Assembly (NCBI GenBank): GCA_025738555.1
Contig: JAOVFP010000007.1
Span: 496,001-560,000 of the forward strand
Reading direction: 5' to 3'
Source of the DNA: Cyathus striatus
Lineage: Eukaryota; Basidiomycota; Agaricomycetes; Agaricales; Nidulariaceae
DNA length: 64,000 nt
Below the pieces are notes generated by a model that was given only the letters and a program-made list of their open reading frames with translations, had not been told where the DNA came from and did not search any database. Positions 47,900-60,604 of this stretch are shown here, one piece after another. The position numbers were made by a program, and so were the translations under genes. Numbering within the stretch: position 1 is the stretch's first letter; each line of letters begins with the position of its first letter.

Positions 47900-50800
47900 T
47901 CATGCAGTGGGAAGCAATGGAAAGTTATGATTAGCCAGCCCAAAGCAATATTAATAAGTATGTTGGCCTCATGTTTATCCTTGGGATAACCATGATGCAC
48001 TCATATAAATAACTTATATCTGTGACTTGACTGCGTGTGAGACTCAATCCAAAATTGGAATTCATGTGTCGACACACATGTTGAACACACTTTGCCTTTA
48101 CTGCTACATCCTCCCCCACCATTACTTGTATCATCAACTTTGCAAAGTAAGTAATGTATTCTTGAGAACAACACAAAGACTAATGTTACATATAGTTTTT
48201 TGTATAACTCACAGTCAAACATCGACATGCTGGGAGTGTGTACTCACTTTCACCACATGAATATTAGCATCATGACGATTCACACCACATGCTCTCAACA
48301 TGTACCAGCTTCCATGTGCTGTCAACATGCTAAGACTGCATGATCATTATGCGCCTGCTCCCCTAAATTATCCCCACCAAAAGTAGTTGTCAATCACCCT
48401 CGTGCTGTCAACATGTACTATGTGAAAGCTAAGTGTTTCCCCCCTCAATCAGCACCACTATTCCCTGACTGATATTATCCAAAACTGCCACAAATACCAC
48501 TTTATCATCATCTACAACGCTTGCAGTATGGTGCAGGTGGATTGGATAGTATAATCGTGGATGGGACTCATACAGAGGTATGTTGTATTGATCCTCACCC
48601 CTTTCTATTGATTGACTCAGCACACTAGGACACCCACATATTCCCCCTGCTCCCCCCAACACCCCATGCAGATAAGTACAAAACTCCTGTATAATTCCAC
48701 TCTATGTGCACTCACATTGTTTGCAGATATGTACAAAACTTGTCCGTAACTCTGCACTCCATGTACTCGCTTACATCCAGACAATTCCAACATGCACAGT
48801 GAACACAGTGGGGGGCGAAGAGTGCATGCTGAAGTTCATGATACTATTCACTGTACGTTCCCTGAAATCACCACCATTCTATACTAATGTGTTCTGTACT
48901 CTAATATCGGTACCACTGTGTCTGTACCATTCAGAGATTACACAGCTCTCACTATTCAATATGTCGTATCAAACACAACAGCGTACAGGATTGCGCATCT
49001 ATCGCCTTGCAAGTATATGCATCCTCACTCCCCCTTCCCTCCATGCATCCTATCTAACACTCCATATCGAGATTCTATGGTCAGTGGTATGACCTTTTGC
49101 CAGGATGTACATAGCCCCCTTCCTCTACCAATCCCTGTAAAAACGAAGGAACAGGGTATTGGTTTGACATCTGTCATGTATACCTGGGTCCTGAGACAGT
49201 TCCATTCTGATGTAGAAACACACGTAACATCATAGACAGCGGACATAAACCATTCATCAGTTTTTGGTGGGTCGGTGAATTAGTAGTTCCAATGACAGTT
49301 GTGCACAAACCCACCCCCCAATCATTAGTGCTGTTGCAGACTGATGTGGAGTGAACCAATTTGAAAATTTTAAAATAGATCACTGCAAATCGTTTTTACG
49401 ATTTGAAACAATTGGAGTGATGATCTAGTTTGCGATTTCGGTGCTATGTCGGTGTTAAATTCAACAGTCAATCAAATGGCGAGTTGAGCAACAGGCTCCT
49501 GGCTCCTGGCTAAGTATACCATTATGAAAGATCAACTTCTTTCACAAATGTAGAATTTGAGAGCATTAGTATTACAAGTTATAAAAATAATTTATGATAA
49601 CTAATGTAATTTGAGTACTGGGGCAGAGTACCCTTCCGAGTTGGCATTTCTAATTAAATCTTCCAATTCCTTGAGTTTGTCTTTCCCTAGTAATAGTAAC
49701 TCCTGTGCAGCGTAGCTTACAGTTCACTCTGTTCCAAAAGGCGATCTGTCAGCATATGCGGACATGCAGCAACACTACCAATCATCTTGCAATCAATCAT
49801 TGATTCGCTGAACTTACCCTTGTTTATGGATATGTATTTTATTATTGATGTTTATTGTAGCTATGTTAAATATGAAGTAGCATTGTACTCTTTAAGATAA
49901 GAAATCATGTAATATTATATACTTCATAGAAGTGAAGTTTTGGAAAGATATTTTAACTACATTTATGAACATAATGTCGATGAATAGCTTCTATTAGGGA
50001 AACTGGAAATAGTGCTGACAATGGCTAGGAAACGACAATACATAGATACTTTGAGGATCTGTAATGTGAAACAGTGGTGATATTCTACTTATCTCATATG
50101 TAATGAAAATTTCTCTGCACAACAATCTCCTCACTCGTTTTTCTAGCATGCGAATATACATATGCTATAATTCCCCTTTGGCGTGGACAGTGGACTACGT
50201 AAAATTCATGAGTAGTAGTAGTGTGAGGAAACAAGTCTAAAAAATGATGATAACAAACTTCAACGGAAGGCACTCGATGAGTGCTATAGAAGGATTACAT
50301 TAGTACCTTCTCACATGTGAATATTGGCGAGGAGGAGTGATATCATTCTGAATGGGTGAGCGAGCATTTGACAGCCCCATACACTTACATTTTTTTCCTT
50401 GAGTAAAACCTGTGAAAACCAGGAGATATAATCAGGTGTGTGTTTAATGGAGTTGTTTTTATTCACGCATGATATCCAATCTTATCAACTCACTTTTCCC
50501 TTCCTCTATTCTCATAAGTTCCTAATCTGTATTTGAATAACAACACCAACATAGAAATAGATATTGAGGACACATCCTGTTTTTTTTATCTCATAATTGA
50601 ATCACACAACACCTACACAGTAGTATCGACTACTCGTTCGTTGTATATGAGGTAGACAACTGGTATGTAGTGCATAGGCAACGGCATGGGTACGAATATA
50701 TTTTGAATTTTTACAAAAGTTTAACCAGTAATAGCTCATATTGATATAGTTAAAATGAGAATCTCTATTAAATGTCAAGGACGATGTATTAACTGTATAA

Positions 50801-51860
50801 TTTCACTCGTCCAAATTCTATAGTTTTTCTTTCCTTCCTTCCTGTTATCATATATCTCTACCATTTGTAATCCATTCGTTTCATAAATCGGGATGTGATT
50901 TTCACTTTATTCAACAACAAGAATGATGTATTGACTGTACATTTGGGTGCTCTCATTCTAGTGCTATAGGGTTTTATCTCACTCCTTCGTGTCGTAAATT
51001 GGTATATGGTTAGCACCATATTAAATGTCATGAACGACCCACCGAACATCAAATTTTGCGCCCCTGTTCTAATGCTACATATTTTTTTATCATTCATTCC
51101 CTCTCTAATGTTTTATTATCGTTTCGCCACCATTTCTGGCCTGTTCGTTTCACAACGTAGTATATTTTTAGCCCTTGTTTCTAGGTTTCGAATGAAATAT
51201 TAACTATAGGATTTGGACTTCTCGTTCTAATGATATTGTTTATTCTTTTCTATCTTCCCCCCATTAATGATTTATTACATATTACTTGTACTTAATCATG
51301 TAATGTGTAACAATCCTGTGGGTAACTTGTACACCCACCAAACCTGTCATAACCCATACCTGTACACATGGGTGTGGGTGTGGGTGAGTTTTGGTATGGG
51401 TAGCTGTTTGGATACCCATCTGTGACATTGCCTAGGACTCCAACTTGTGTAGATTCATCTTACATTTTTGTTCACCTTTCAATTGACATACTATTTTTCT
51501 ACAAATCACATTTATTGGTATCCTCAATATTTATTTGAGACTTTTACCACTTCTAATGCTTGGATAATCATTACAATAATGAGGATTTTGTACACTATTG
51601 CCAAGTTGTAGATACTCTACTTCGGTTAAATGCTATGGGCTTTCGGAACTGGGCACCACCATACCCTGTCCAAGCATTAGTGTCGCCAACAGTCCCCAAG
51701 ATTGTATTGCTTGCCACATTTGCCACATATACTTTTGTTCTATAACCTAGTGTCCTTAAGTACCACCCCAACCTCCAGCATATTCAGTACTCAACTGCAT
51801 CATCATCACTCCTGTTCTCCTGTTCACACTCCTCACACTCCTCAACTACCACTCGCATCC
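47900..51860. other. Gene-free stretch between transposase and seven-exon gene
   Basis: No credible coding region. Repetitive patches include a 60-base near-duplication (about 48662-48710 and 48720-48780, each with CAGATAWGTACAAAACT), recurrent CTGTCAACATG in 48230-48420, and a short palindrome AAATCGTTTTTACGATTT near 49388. GGGTGTGGGTGTGGGTG tracts with inverted CCCATACC lie near 51340-51430. Confidence 0.4.
50750..51260. repeat. Degenerate tandem repeat of roughly 120-130 bp
   Basis: About four decayed copies share the order: AATGTCA..GA(C/T)GATGTATTAACTGTA, then a TTCTAATGCTATA-like segment, TTTTTCTTTCATTCC, then CATTTCT..CCATTCGTTTCA. Divergence is high. Confidence 0.45.
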
Positions 51861-53531
51861 ATGACCTGGGCAACTTCGAAGCAATGGAACTGGCTGGTAG
51901 CAAAGATATCAGGTTATAACTGTGCCAGGGATGAAGATAAGTTGACAGCATGGCTAAGGGATTTGTATTCAGATTGGGAGGAGACGTGGGGTCGAACAAC
52001 ACCCACCAAAGAGGAAATGGACAAGTGGAAAGTATACGGTCAGCAGGCAGAAGTTAAGAAATGGAAAGAAACATGTGGTGTAAGTATTCACCAACTTTTA
52101 ATGTGAATAAATAACTTACATTGGGTGTAGAGACTTAGCCATTGGTTCCGCAACTACATCCGCAACTCTGTATCTTCACGAGGTCTTCTTGATATCAAGC
52201 TGAAACCCCATGCAAAGAAAGAGACCATGTTGCGAGAATGGCAAGTTTACTACACGCTGTACCAGGATTACATGGACACACTGATCGACGAAGAGTGGGA
52301 TGAATATGAACGTTTGAATAAGAAAAACCCCAAGCCAAAGTCACGCTTTGTATTCGAAAACGAGGCGGTTAAGCGACATTACAACCTTGAAACCCAGGAT
52401 GTAAAGGACGAGGTACAGGCACACCTAGAAACACTGCGTCAAAAGAGCGGTGGGGTGATTCCAAAGGATGAAAGTGACACAGCAAGAAATATCACATATG
52501 AAATGTAAGTAAAACACATTTCTATATGTAATATATGTAGCACTCACATTTTGTTTAGAGTGATAAAGAAGCTCCATGCAGCCATAGCTGATTTAATTCC
52601 GGAACTTTCAAAGCGCACTGGTTGGAACTTCACCATACTTGCAGGTGGGCCACGTCCATCACGTAGTGGAACAATCGACACAATGATGTAAGTTGACCTT
52701 AAGCAATAGTAAAAATATTCATATTAACTCACTACAATCCTGTAGCTTCCACCATGGTGGCGACGAGGAGGGAAACACCTGGGAGGAAAGGATGGGAAGC
52801 GCAAACTTTGCAGAACAAATTTCGGATAAATTCGATGACTTCCTAAATCAATCCTTCTGTAAGTGCGCTTGTCTATCAGTAAGACATACCAACTAAGTCT
52901 TTAAAGCAATAGAAGTGTGCGATTCACGCAGCCTTGATGCAGACATTACATGTTCCGAAGCACAATCCAGTGGTAAAGGGAAAGAAGTAGCAGGAGAGTA
53001 TAGTCAGGGAGCTGAGAACGAAAGTGAGGATCATAGTGAGGGAACTGAGGATGAACTTGAAAGTGAAGGTGTTGACACTGGTCCTACTCCACCACCGGTC
53101 GAGTATGTGACCGCTTCTGATGGGAGTCATATGAGCAGAAATGAGGCCAACCGTCTTGATCGTATTGCTGAAATTGATAGTGTAATGAGGGAGATAACGG
53201 CTAACTGGGAAAAAGAAGATCACCCACCGAGTATCACCAAGAAGGTCGTCAAGCGTGGTCCCAGGAAACCAAAAGGACCTGTCAATGTGACGCCTCGTAG
53301 ATCTTCCCATCTAGCTACCATAGGCGATGAGTTACCTCGGTAAGGGCTTACCCCATTTATTGTTGTACAAACAACTGACTGGCCATCAATATCCTCAGCG
53401 CTAACGATACAACCATAGCAAATGTGGAAGGTGACACTGCCCCAGAGAAACCAAGAAAGCGGTACATATATTCATCACTATTCAGTACATGTGATGACAA
53501 CTTATTTTTCATCTACAGAAGAAAGCACTGA
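51861..53531 (+). CDS. Intact seven-exon gene, function unknown
   Basis: The model has ATG at 51861 and exons 51861-52079, 52131-52504, 52559-52687, 52746-52858, about 52915-53339, 53399-53463 and 53519-53531 (TGA). Introns are short, with GTAAGT-like donors and consistent phase; only the acceptor before exon 5 is uncertain. The N-terminal part is Trp-rich and helical (WATSKQWNWLVAKI, LRDLYSDWEETWG, RLSHWFRNYIR). The middle is helical and charged, followed by GGDEEGNTWEERM. The C-terminal third is acidic and Ser/Glu-rich, ending in basic stretches (KKVVKRGPRKPKGP, PRKRRKH) that resemble a nuclear signal or AT-hook-like tail. The helical N-terminus resembles uncharacterised proteins abundant in mushroom genomes. 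No premature stop or frameshift is present, in contrast to the transposase in the same element. Confidence 0.75.
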
Positions 53532-55152
53532 GCCGGCAATTATATGAGCTCCAAATGCTTCCATTGATATATAGTAACAGTTCATTTGTTCTTAACTTTC
53601 AATTACAGTCATTTATTTAAATCATTTTAATTTGGTATCAGCAGTTTCTCTCAATTAAAACCCATTTTAATTCTGGACTACTTACTACGTATACTCACTT
53701 TAATTTTGATTCCTTCATGATTTCACATCAGTAGATATAAACATGTGTTGATCCATAATTCATTTAATTTGTTGAGTGCGCAAGAACGTAGCTGAAGGGA
53801 CAGAAATTAAGACAAAAGTATGGTATTGCACTATTAATCTACTTGTGTACATAACCACATGTATTCATACGTAACAAAATGCTGTCAGGGAGACTGACAC
53901 TGAGAAGGGGAGAGGCAGCGGTGCCAATATACTTAGATATGTGGGTGGAGGTGGCCTATGTCGCTTACTGCCACCATCATTTACCCTGCTCCCGCCTTCC
54001 TCTTTCCCCTTACCTCCTCATATGCTTCGCCGTTCACATGGGCTTTGTTCATGTTGAACGTTGATCGTTCATTTACATCAACTTTCTTATGCACGTGATT
54101 AAAATTCAGGTCGTAGAACGACGGTAAGGGAGTTGACGGACGGGTGCGCATCAGGAATAGCCGAGTGCCAGGCGCGGATCATTGGGAGCGTCGACACGCG
54201 CATTCACACGCCTTGTGCAACATAGCGCATCAGCGCTTGGAGCACGTCAGTAGCGCCCAAGCTATATTTAGGATCTACCCATGCGCACGCTAGTGTCACA
54301 GCCTGTCATGAACCGACCAACAAGGCAGGCACAGGCTATGTTGTGGTACGGCTAATTGTACACATTTGTTAGGTTCTCTAAAATAGATAAGGAACATACT
54401 GTACCATTGGCTCGTTTCACATAGTTATGATATATATAAGCATCATTGTAGGAGCTAGAAAAGCAAGTACCGCGCAACAGCAGTATTTCCGTTCCCCACA
54501 GACAGGGTAGCACAGGCAGACAAAGATATTCGAGTTTTTGGCGTATTTTCGAGTTCCCTAAGCATGCGTAATGCTTATAGCGTCCAAAGTTGAATTGTAC
54601 TGTTGTTAGCTATTTGATAAAGATATAAAATATCATTTTGAACTGTTAAACACCCTTCGAGCATATACAAAACTATTAACTGGAAAACAAGTAGTATATT
54701 TAGAATAGCAGCTATAGTGATATCGTATGGTAGCTCTAATATAGTAAATTACTTGTAGACCACCCAGTACCACCATCAATACACATACTGAATAGTGATA
54801 TTCTTGAGCGCTCGCTGAGGTATACACTGTTACATCTTATCCATAAATTAAATAAATGAAGCTTGAGTGCTAAGCCGCTGCTTGAGCGTGCATACTCAGC
54901 ACTCGGCACCCAGCCTTCAAACCTCTATCTGTGCACGCTCGAATTATTAGTTTTCTCATGCATATTTGGGTATCCATATTAAAGTATTATAACCCACATG
55001 CATTTATGTTTATGTTACCACTATTATATTATGACTATAATCGCCATTTTATTCCATAATTTATCACAGATTTTTCTATGTCTCTTAATTGGAATGAGTT
55101 CCCATGCTACATTAAAGCGAGAGAAAGTGAGGGAACATGACTTACTTCCATA
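53532..55152. other. Gene-free stretch after the seven-exon gene
   Basis: No credible gene. A GC-rich patch (about 54060-54320) contains GCGCATCAGCGC and CGACACGCGCATTCACACGC, and a second patch (about 54850-54950) has GAGCGTGCATACTCAGCACTC-like short inverted segments. Possible remnants of other insertions. Confidence 0.4.
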
Positions 55153-55394
55153 GTAACCAACCCGTAACAACGCGACGGTCCTTGCTCTCCCCCACTATGA
55201 CACCACGTGACCATCAGCAACCAGTTACTGCTCATAACCGTGCGTCATCGTGAAACCACACTAGTAATTGCAAAGTAATTTATAACTTTGTAATACTTAG
55301 TCGTTGTAATAGTATGTACTAAGCTTTAAATTAAATACAAAGTACAATAGTGTCAATGTAATCCCTCACTGACAACTGTAACAAGTCTCTTTCA

Positions 55395-55690
55395 AATATT
55401 AATACTCCATATCCCTAACCTAACTATCCCAAACCAAACTCTAACCTCTAACTCTAACCTCTAACCTCTATTCTTTCATAGGACAACTTCTGCTAATTAC
55501 TAGTTCTATTATACCCTCCCTAACCTAAACCTCCCTCACCTTACCCTCCCTAACCTACCCTCCCTAACCTAACCATACCAACAATTGTATTATGCCCTCC
55601 CTAACCTAACCTCCCTAACCTAACCACATTTTCTAACAGTTATTTTAACTAATTACTGTTCTACAATACCCCAAACCTAGCCCAACATCA
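55395..55690. repeat. CCCTAACCTA telomere-like degenerate repeat
   Basis: Many imperfect copies of CCCTAACCTAA, CCTCCCTAACCTA and CTAACCTCTAACTCTAACC lie on the plus strand. The core CCCTAA is the complement of the common fungal telomere unit TTAGGG, but spacing is irregular and the tract is inside a MITE. Confidence 0.6.
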
Positions 55691-55726
55691 ATTTTATTAG
55701 TAAAAATAGCAATAAAAAATAAGACA

Positions 55727-55805
55727 TCACTGGGAATTGAACCCCACTTCGCGCAAAAAACAATCTTTATTGTAGGTCAACAAACCACTACACCATTGAG
55801 CAATG
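55727..55805 (-). other. tRNA-derived relic inside the MITE
   Basis: Minus strand: box A-like GGTGTAGTGGTTTGTTGA and box B-like GGTTCAATTCCCAG, about 45 bases apart. No acceptor-stem pairing is visible. It resembles the relic at 41944-42032 in the D-arm region. Confidence 0.45.
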
Positions 55806-55926
55806 TAAAGTTAGGATCGGAATGTACTTGAGGCCATCAGCGGACGAACACCTTCCACATTTGGTAAGTCACATGGTGTCATAGTGGGGGAGAGCAAGGA
55901 CCGTCGTAACCAACCCGTAACAACGC

Positions 55927-58640
55927 TGATGTCTTTACCTCTCCGTACCATCTAGTTATTATGTGATATCACACATTTGTTATTGTAATGTCCATATTTC
56001 TATGTAGTCCACGCAAATTAGAAGTATAAAAGTTAATAGAGGAGGGGCACTTCTCGCAAAGCTGTACACCCCCAAAAAAATCACGAAAGCACCAAGTCTA
56101 TTGTAGTGTGTAATGCAATGATTGACTGAAATACAGATGTAAAAAAAGAAAAAGGAACCCCTACGATGGACATACACTACTCTTATTCGCTCCCCTACAT
56201 TAGCGTGGGAAGGTTCCCGGAATAAGAAAGCGAGAGGAAGAAGTGACAGAAAATGTGCTATAAAACAACAACAATAGGTCATACATTTTAAAAAAAACAC
56301 ATATACATGAATTATGATATGTAATAATACCTATGTATGCAGAGAAAATGAAAAATAAAGGATTTTTTGGAATTACGACACTCCGAAGTTATGACACAGC
56401 CGAATTACGACTACGGTGATTATTTCCACACTTGGAACTTCATAGGTGTCCGCTAGGGAAGAGCCGTAGTGTCAGCATTGGCAAGGAAACATGTCGACAT
56501 TTCAGATCTTACAAAAGTAATTTAGTGAGCGTGGGAATAAGGACGAAAATTTCCGAATCTTTAGAAAGTAGTCGAAACCGTCAATTTCACAGACATTTGC
56601 AGTGTTACAATATATGATTGCATAGTATAAAAACGGGAGAATACATTTCTGTATAATATATTGAGAAATGAGCCAATTCGGAGTTTACGGTGACACTTAT
56701 TTACAGCAACCGAAATACAGCGCAGGTTTTAAGTACAGTGAATTTATTGATAGTTGGAGCATCATAGACATACCCCCTTGGAAGCGCCGTGACTTGGCCA
56801 AACAATATGACACTCATAATAAATAAACTGAGAACACAAAACAAGCAGAAGCCGATGCCAAATAAAATGAGGCCACAGCTACGGTGTTCCTAAACCGCAT
56901 GCCTCCCTCAGATTCGGCTCAACTCAAGACTCACTCTCGCCACGTGATGAGTCCATTCACATTGTCCCATCAATCTTATCAACTGAAGTACAGATCTTAG
57001 AAGGTGGAATTAATTGTATACTGCTTTCTTCGTGGGGGTGGATATAAGCATATAATATATATACCATTAAATTTATAAGTATGTATATTTAAATGCATGC
57101 TACCATAACTGTAGGCTACGAACGATACATCCTACCAACATACCGACCCATATCATCTTACAACTCCCCTTCGTCTCTCATTTCCTTCCGTTTACGACAC
57201 CTCCGTCACCATCCGGCTGATATGGTGCGTACCACTTTGTCCACCTCAACCTGCCGCACCCACTCGCACGTCGATCCCGCTACTGTTACCAAAATATCGC
57301 CTCGTTCCTGCTACCAACTGGTGGAAATCCCTACAACCACCTCAGCCCACCCAGTACCAGCTACCACTTTCCCAACGCCACTACTGCTACCCTAGTGCAC
57401 TGTGACCGTGCACATACGCGCTCCTGCTCGTCGCAACCGCTGTTCCCTGCTAGCTTGCGGGTGTTACAATTGGCCCTGGTGGGGTGGGGAGGATACACTG
57501 CCAGATAAAGTCGAACTTCGACTAGCGATCAGATAAAAAGCGAGGAGGAGGGGGTGGAGGAAACGAGGGAGGAGAGTGCGGTGCCGCTTAGTGTTGATGC
57601 GGATGAGGAATAGAGCTAAGAGAGCGCGGTTCCGTTTAGTGTTGAATCTGCGCGCATAGTAGGCTTTCGTTCTGCTCCTGTCATTGAGTGAGAGGAAGGC
57701 TGAGCCACGAGCATGAACACTTAACTTAAAAGATTCGTCGGGGTGGAGTGCATCTTGATGTCGAAGAGCGGCGATGCATGGTGGTGAAGGAAGAGAAAGA
57801 GCACAGCGCGATCCGTGGGAAACTGGGGTATGTTGATTGGTCTCGAGTATCACATGATATTATTTGTTACTGTTGGTCCATATGTTACGGCGCAATGGGA
57901 GTCTGGAGGGGACTGAAGGGAGAAACAAGATTTCCAGCTGGTATTTAGCGTACAAATATATGTTATAAAAGATTGTGGATACGTGCCAACGCAATTTGCT
58001 ACTGGAATTTGGAATTTGGAATTTGGAGGGATTTGTTTTAGTAAGTATAGTCCCAGCACTATGATAAGCCTTATTTCAGCCTAAATATCGCTATCGCACC
58101 ACCATACCCGTGTCCTCTATCATATTACGTTCGTAACGGATTTAAACTGGATTGTCTAATGTTTTATTTGTGCCTTTTTTAACTTTCACAACAGATAAAT
58201 GACGATTTCCTGTCGCGATTCTCGCACTCTCACTTAGTTCCCACGCAAGATTGGATGATTGCGTAAGCCAATATGAAGGGGTGTAGCGGTCCATCAGCAC
58301 GTTTGGTCGCCTAAGAAAGGAGCTGAAAATGCGAGGCATGCGGTTCCGGTACACGCTACACAGCCAAACAGCACGTATAACAAATAAACCGAGAACAGCA
58401 CCAAACAAGCAAAAGCTGATGCCAAATACAATGAGGCTACAGTCAAACAGCACGTATAACAAATAAACGAAGAACAACATCAAACAAGTAAAAGCCGATG
58501 CCAAATAAAATGAGGCCACAGCCAAACAGCATGTGTCACAAACGCGTTCAGCATTCTATTTACTAGTTCAATGTCACTTCCAATACTTGCTACATCGCTT
58601 ATGCATTATTACTTTTTTCGGAATATTGAAATGCATAAGC
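55927..58640. other. Gene-free stretch
   Basis: Several open frames of 60-130 codons occur (for example 57093-57395, 57464-57853 and 58142-58525) but none shows domain similarity, introns or consistent composition. The one at 58142-58525 translates a tandem repeat. Confidence 0.4.
58380..58537. repeat. Two tandem copies of a 79-bp unit
   Basis: The unit runs from AACAAATAAAC(C/G)GAGAAC through AGCTGATGCCAAATA to CAAACAGCACGTAT. A third, dispersed copy lies near 56820-56880. Confidence 0.8.
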
Positions 58641-58644
58641 GCGA

Positions 58645-58800
58645 GTGATTTAATTGATATAAAATAGCTTTGTGAGCAGGGGTTACTTGAGACAGCATAA
58701 AATAATTAAATAACAGTAATTAAATTGGTGTAAAGTAGCTTGGTAAGCAGGGGTTACTTGAGACAGAATGAAATAATTAAGGGGAGTGATTTAATTGATA
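58645..58800. repeat. Tandem unit with AGCAGGGGTTACTTGAGACAG
   Basis: TTAATTGATATAAAATAG then GAGCAGGGGTTACTTGAGAC then AATAATTAA occurs at least twice with a partial third copy, at the inner border of the right arm. Confidence 0.7.
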
Positions 58801-58809
58801 TAAAATAGT

Positions 58810-60156
58810 TGTGTGCCCTCATATTATAATATGGTATCCTAGTCTTCACTAACAATAAATAAATGAGTGCTAATAATCACTCCCTAATATTCCATAAACC
58901 ATCACTTCTTAGTGTCCCCATATATGCTGATAATATACCATAGTAAATGAGTGCCAATCATCACTGTTTTAATATTCATCAAATGAGCATATTTGAGTGC
59001 CTCAATATTACACTTATATTATACCCTTGTAATCACTAACAATACACAAATTAGTGCCAATGATCATTCCCTAATATGCATCAAATGAGCACCTTTGAGT
59101 GCCTCCATATTATATTAATATTGTGCCCTAATAATCACTAGCAGTAAATAAATGAGTGCTAATGATCACTTCTTAATATTCATTGAGTGAGTACATTTGA
59201 GTGCCCCCATATAATACTAATATTTTATCCTAGAAATCACTAACAATACATGAATGAGCACATTTGAGTGTATATATTATACTAATAATATTATATCCTA
59301 GTAATCACTAACAATACACAAATGAATGCCAATGATCACTCCCTAATATTCATCAAATGAGCACATTTGAGTGTATATATTATACTAATAATATTATATC
59401 CTAGTAATCACTAACAATACACAAATGAATGCCAATGATCACTCCCTAATATTCATCAAATGAGCACATTTGAGTGTACCTATATTATACTAATATTATA
59501 TCCCAGTAGTCACTAACAATACACAAATGAGTGCCAATGATCATTCCCTAATATTCATCAAATGAGCACCTTTGAGTGCCCCCATATTATAATAATATTG
59601 TGCCCTAATAATCACTAGCAGTAAATAAATGAGTGCCAATGATCATTTCCTAATATTCATCAAATGATCACCTTTGAGTGCCTCCATATTATACTAATAT
59701 TATGCCCTAATAATTACTAACAATATACAAATGAGTGCCAATGATCACTCCCTAATATACTAATATTGTGCCCTAATAAATACTAGTAGTATATAAATGA
59801 GTGTTAATGATCACTTCCTAATATTCATCAAATGAGCAAATTTGAGTGCCCTCATATTATACTAATAATATTATATCCTAGTAACCACTAACAATACACA
59901 AATGAGTGCCAATGATCACTCCTTAATATTCATAAAATGAGCACATTTGAGTGTACCTATATTATACTAATATTACATCCTAGTAATCACTAACAATACA
60001 CAAATGAGTGCTAATGATCACTACCTAATATTTACTAATACACACTACTTAATATTCACCAATACACCTTATATGCATGGCACTCAAATTTGCCCTGTTT
60101 TTAGGATCACTGGCACTCATATTTTCAGGGCAATTGGTGAAAAAATTGGCTGACAC
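58810..60156. repeat. Right inverted arm of the 19-kb element
   Basis: Reverse complement of the left arm, with the same order of units; for instance the block around CATATATGCTGATAATATACC near 58920 mirrors the one near 43850. The outermost 200 bases match the left arm almost base for base. Confidence 0.85.
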
Positions 60157-60604
60157 TTATGGACAATGCTGTTTCCTATGAATTTGTACACTTTTAGCTG
60201 ATACAGAACTTATTTTGCACTCATACATACTTTAAATGCACACACATATCATTTTATTCCTGAAAGTTTATGTGTTTACTATGAAAACGGCAAGATCTCT
60301 TTCTCATCCCCCAAAATAGTACATGATGTGTCACACAGTGTGACACCCCTGAAGGCCCGATGGCAGGGAAAGCAGGGCTGTCACACATTGTGTGACACTG
60401 TACAACCGAATAGTGGTTCACAGAATTCGCATCAAAACCAATAAAACATAAATATCTCCCCCAGTTCTTGTCGTAGTGACGTGAAATTTAAGTATGTTTT
60501 AGTATAATTCTCGGAAAACATGTGTACAAAGTTATATGTATATACATGAATGATTGACGAAGTTATAGCAAAAACGAATTTCGATGTACAAAGTACCGAT
60601 CATC
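60157..60604. other. Gene-free stretch with paired palindromes
   Basis: Two short palindromes, TGTCACACAGTGTGACAC (about 60329-60346) and TGTCACACATTGTGTGACA (about 60390-60408), lie about 60 bases apart. No gene is seen. Confidence 0.45.

Larger units (their letters stand above)
55174..55905. mobile_element. 732-bp MITE flanked by 21-bp direct repeats
   Basis: Terminal inverted repeats of about 38 bases start GACGGTCCTTGCTCTCCC and differ at one internal position within that span. A perfect 21-base direct repeat (beginning GTAACCAACCCG) abuts both ends at 55153-55173 and 55906-55926. The interior holds a degenerate telomere-like array and a tRNA-like relic, with no coding region. If the 21 bases are a target duplication they are unusually long; a pre-existing tandem repeat at the target is the alternative. 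Confidence 0.8.
41181..60156. mobile_element. Large KDZ-type element with 1.3-kb inverted arms (19 kb)
   Basis: The two ends are inverted copies. GTGTCAGCCAATTTTTTCACC at 41181 and its complement ending at 60156 begin arms that stay nearly identical for the first 200 bases. They match in unit order for about 1.3 kb each, once a 1.47-kb insertion in the left arm is discounted. Inside are a CxC2-type KDZ transposase (minus strand), an intact seven-exon gene (plus strand) and a 732-bp MITE. No target duplication was found at the outer ends, so either the left end was altered or the arms belong to two copies. A single captured-cargo transposon is my preferred reading. Confidence 0.65.

Noticed and set aside
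55395..55690. Chromosome end or true telomere
   Set aside because: Irregular, degenerate units enclosed by MITE terminal repeats, with ordinary sequence on both sides.
58142..58525. Small membrane-protein gene
   Set aside because: Most of the frame is a tandem 79-bp repeat whose units occur elsewhere; no other support.
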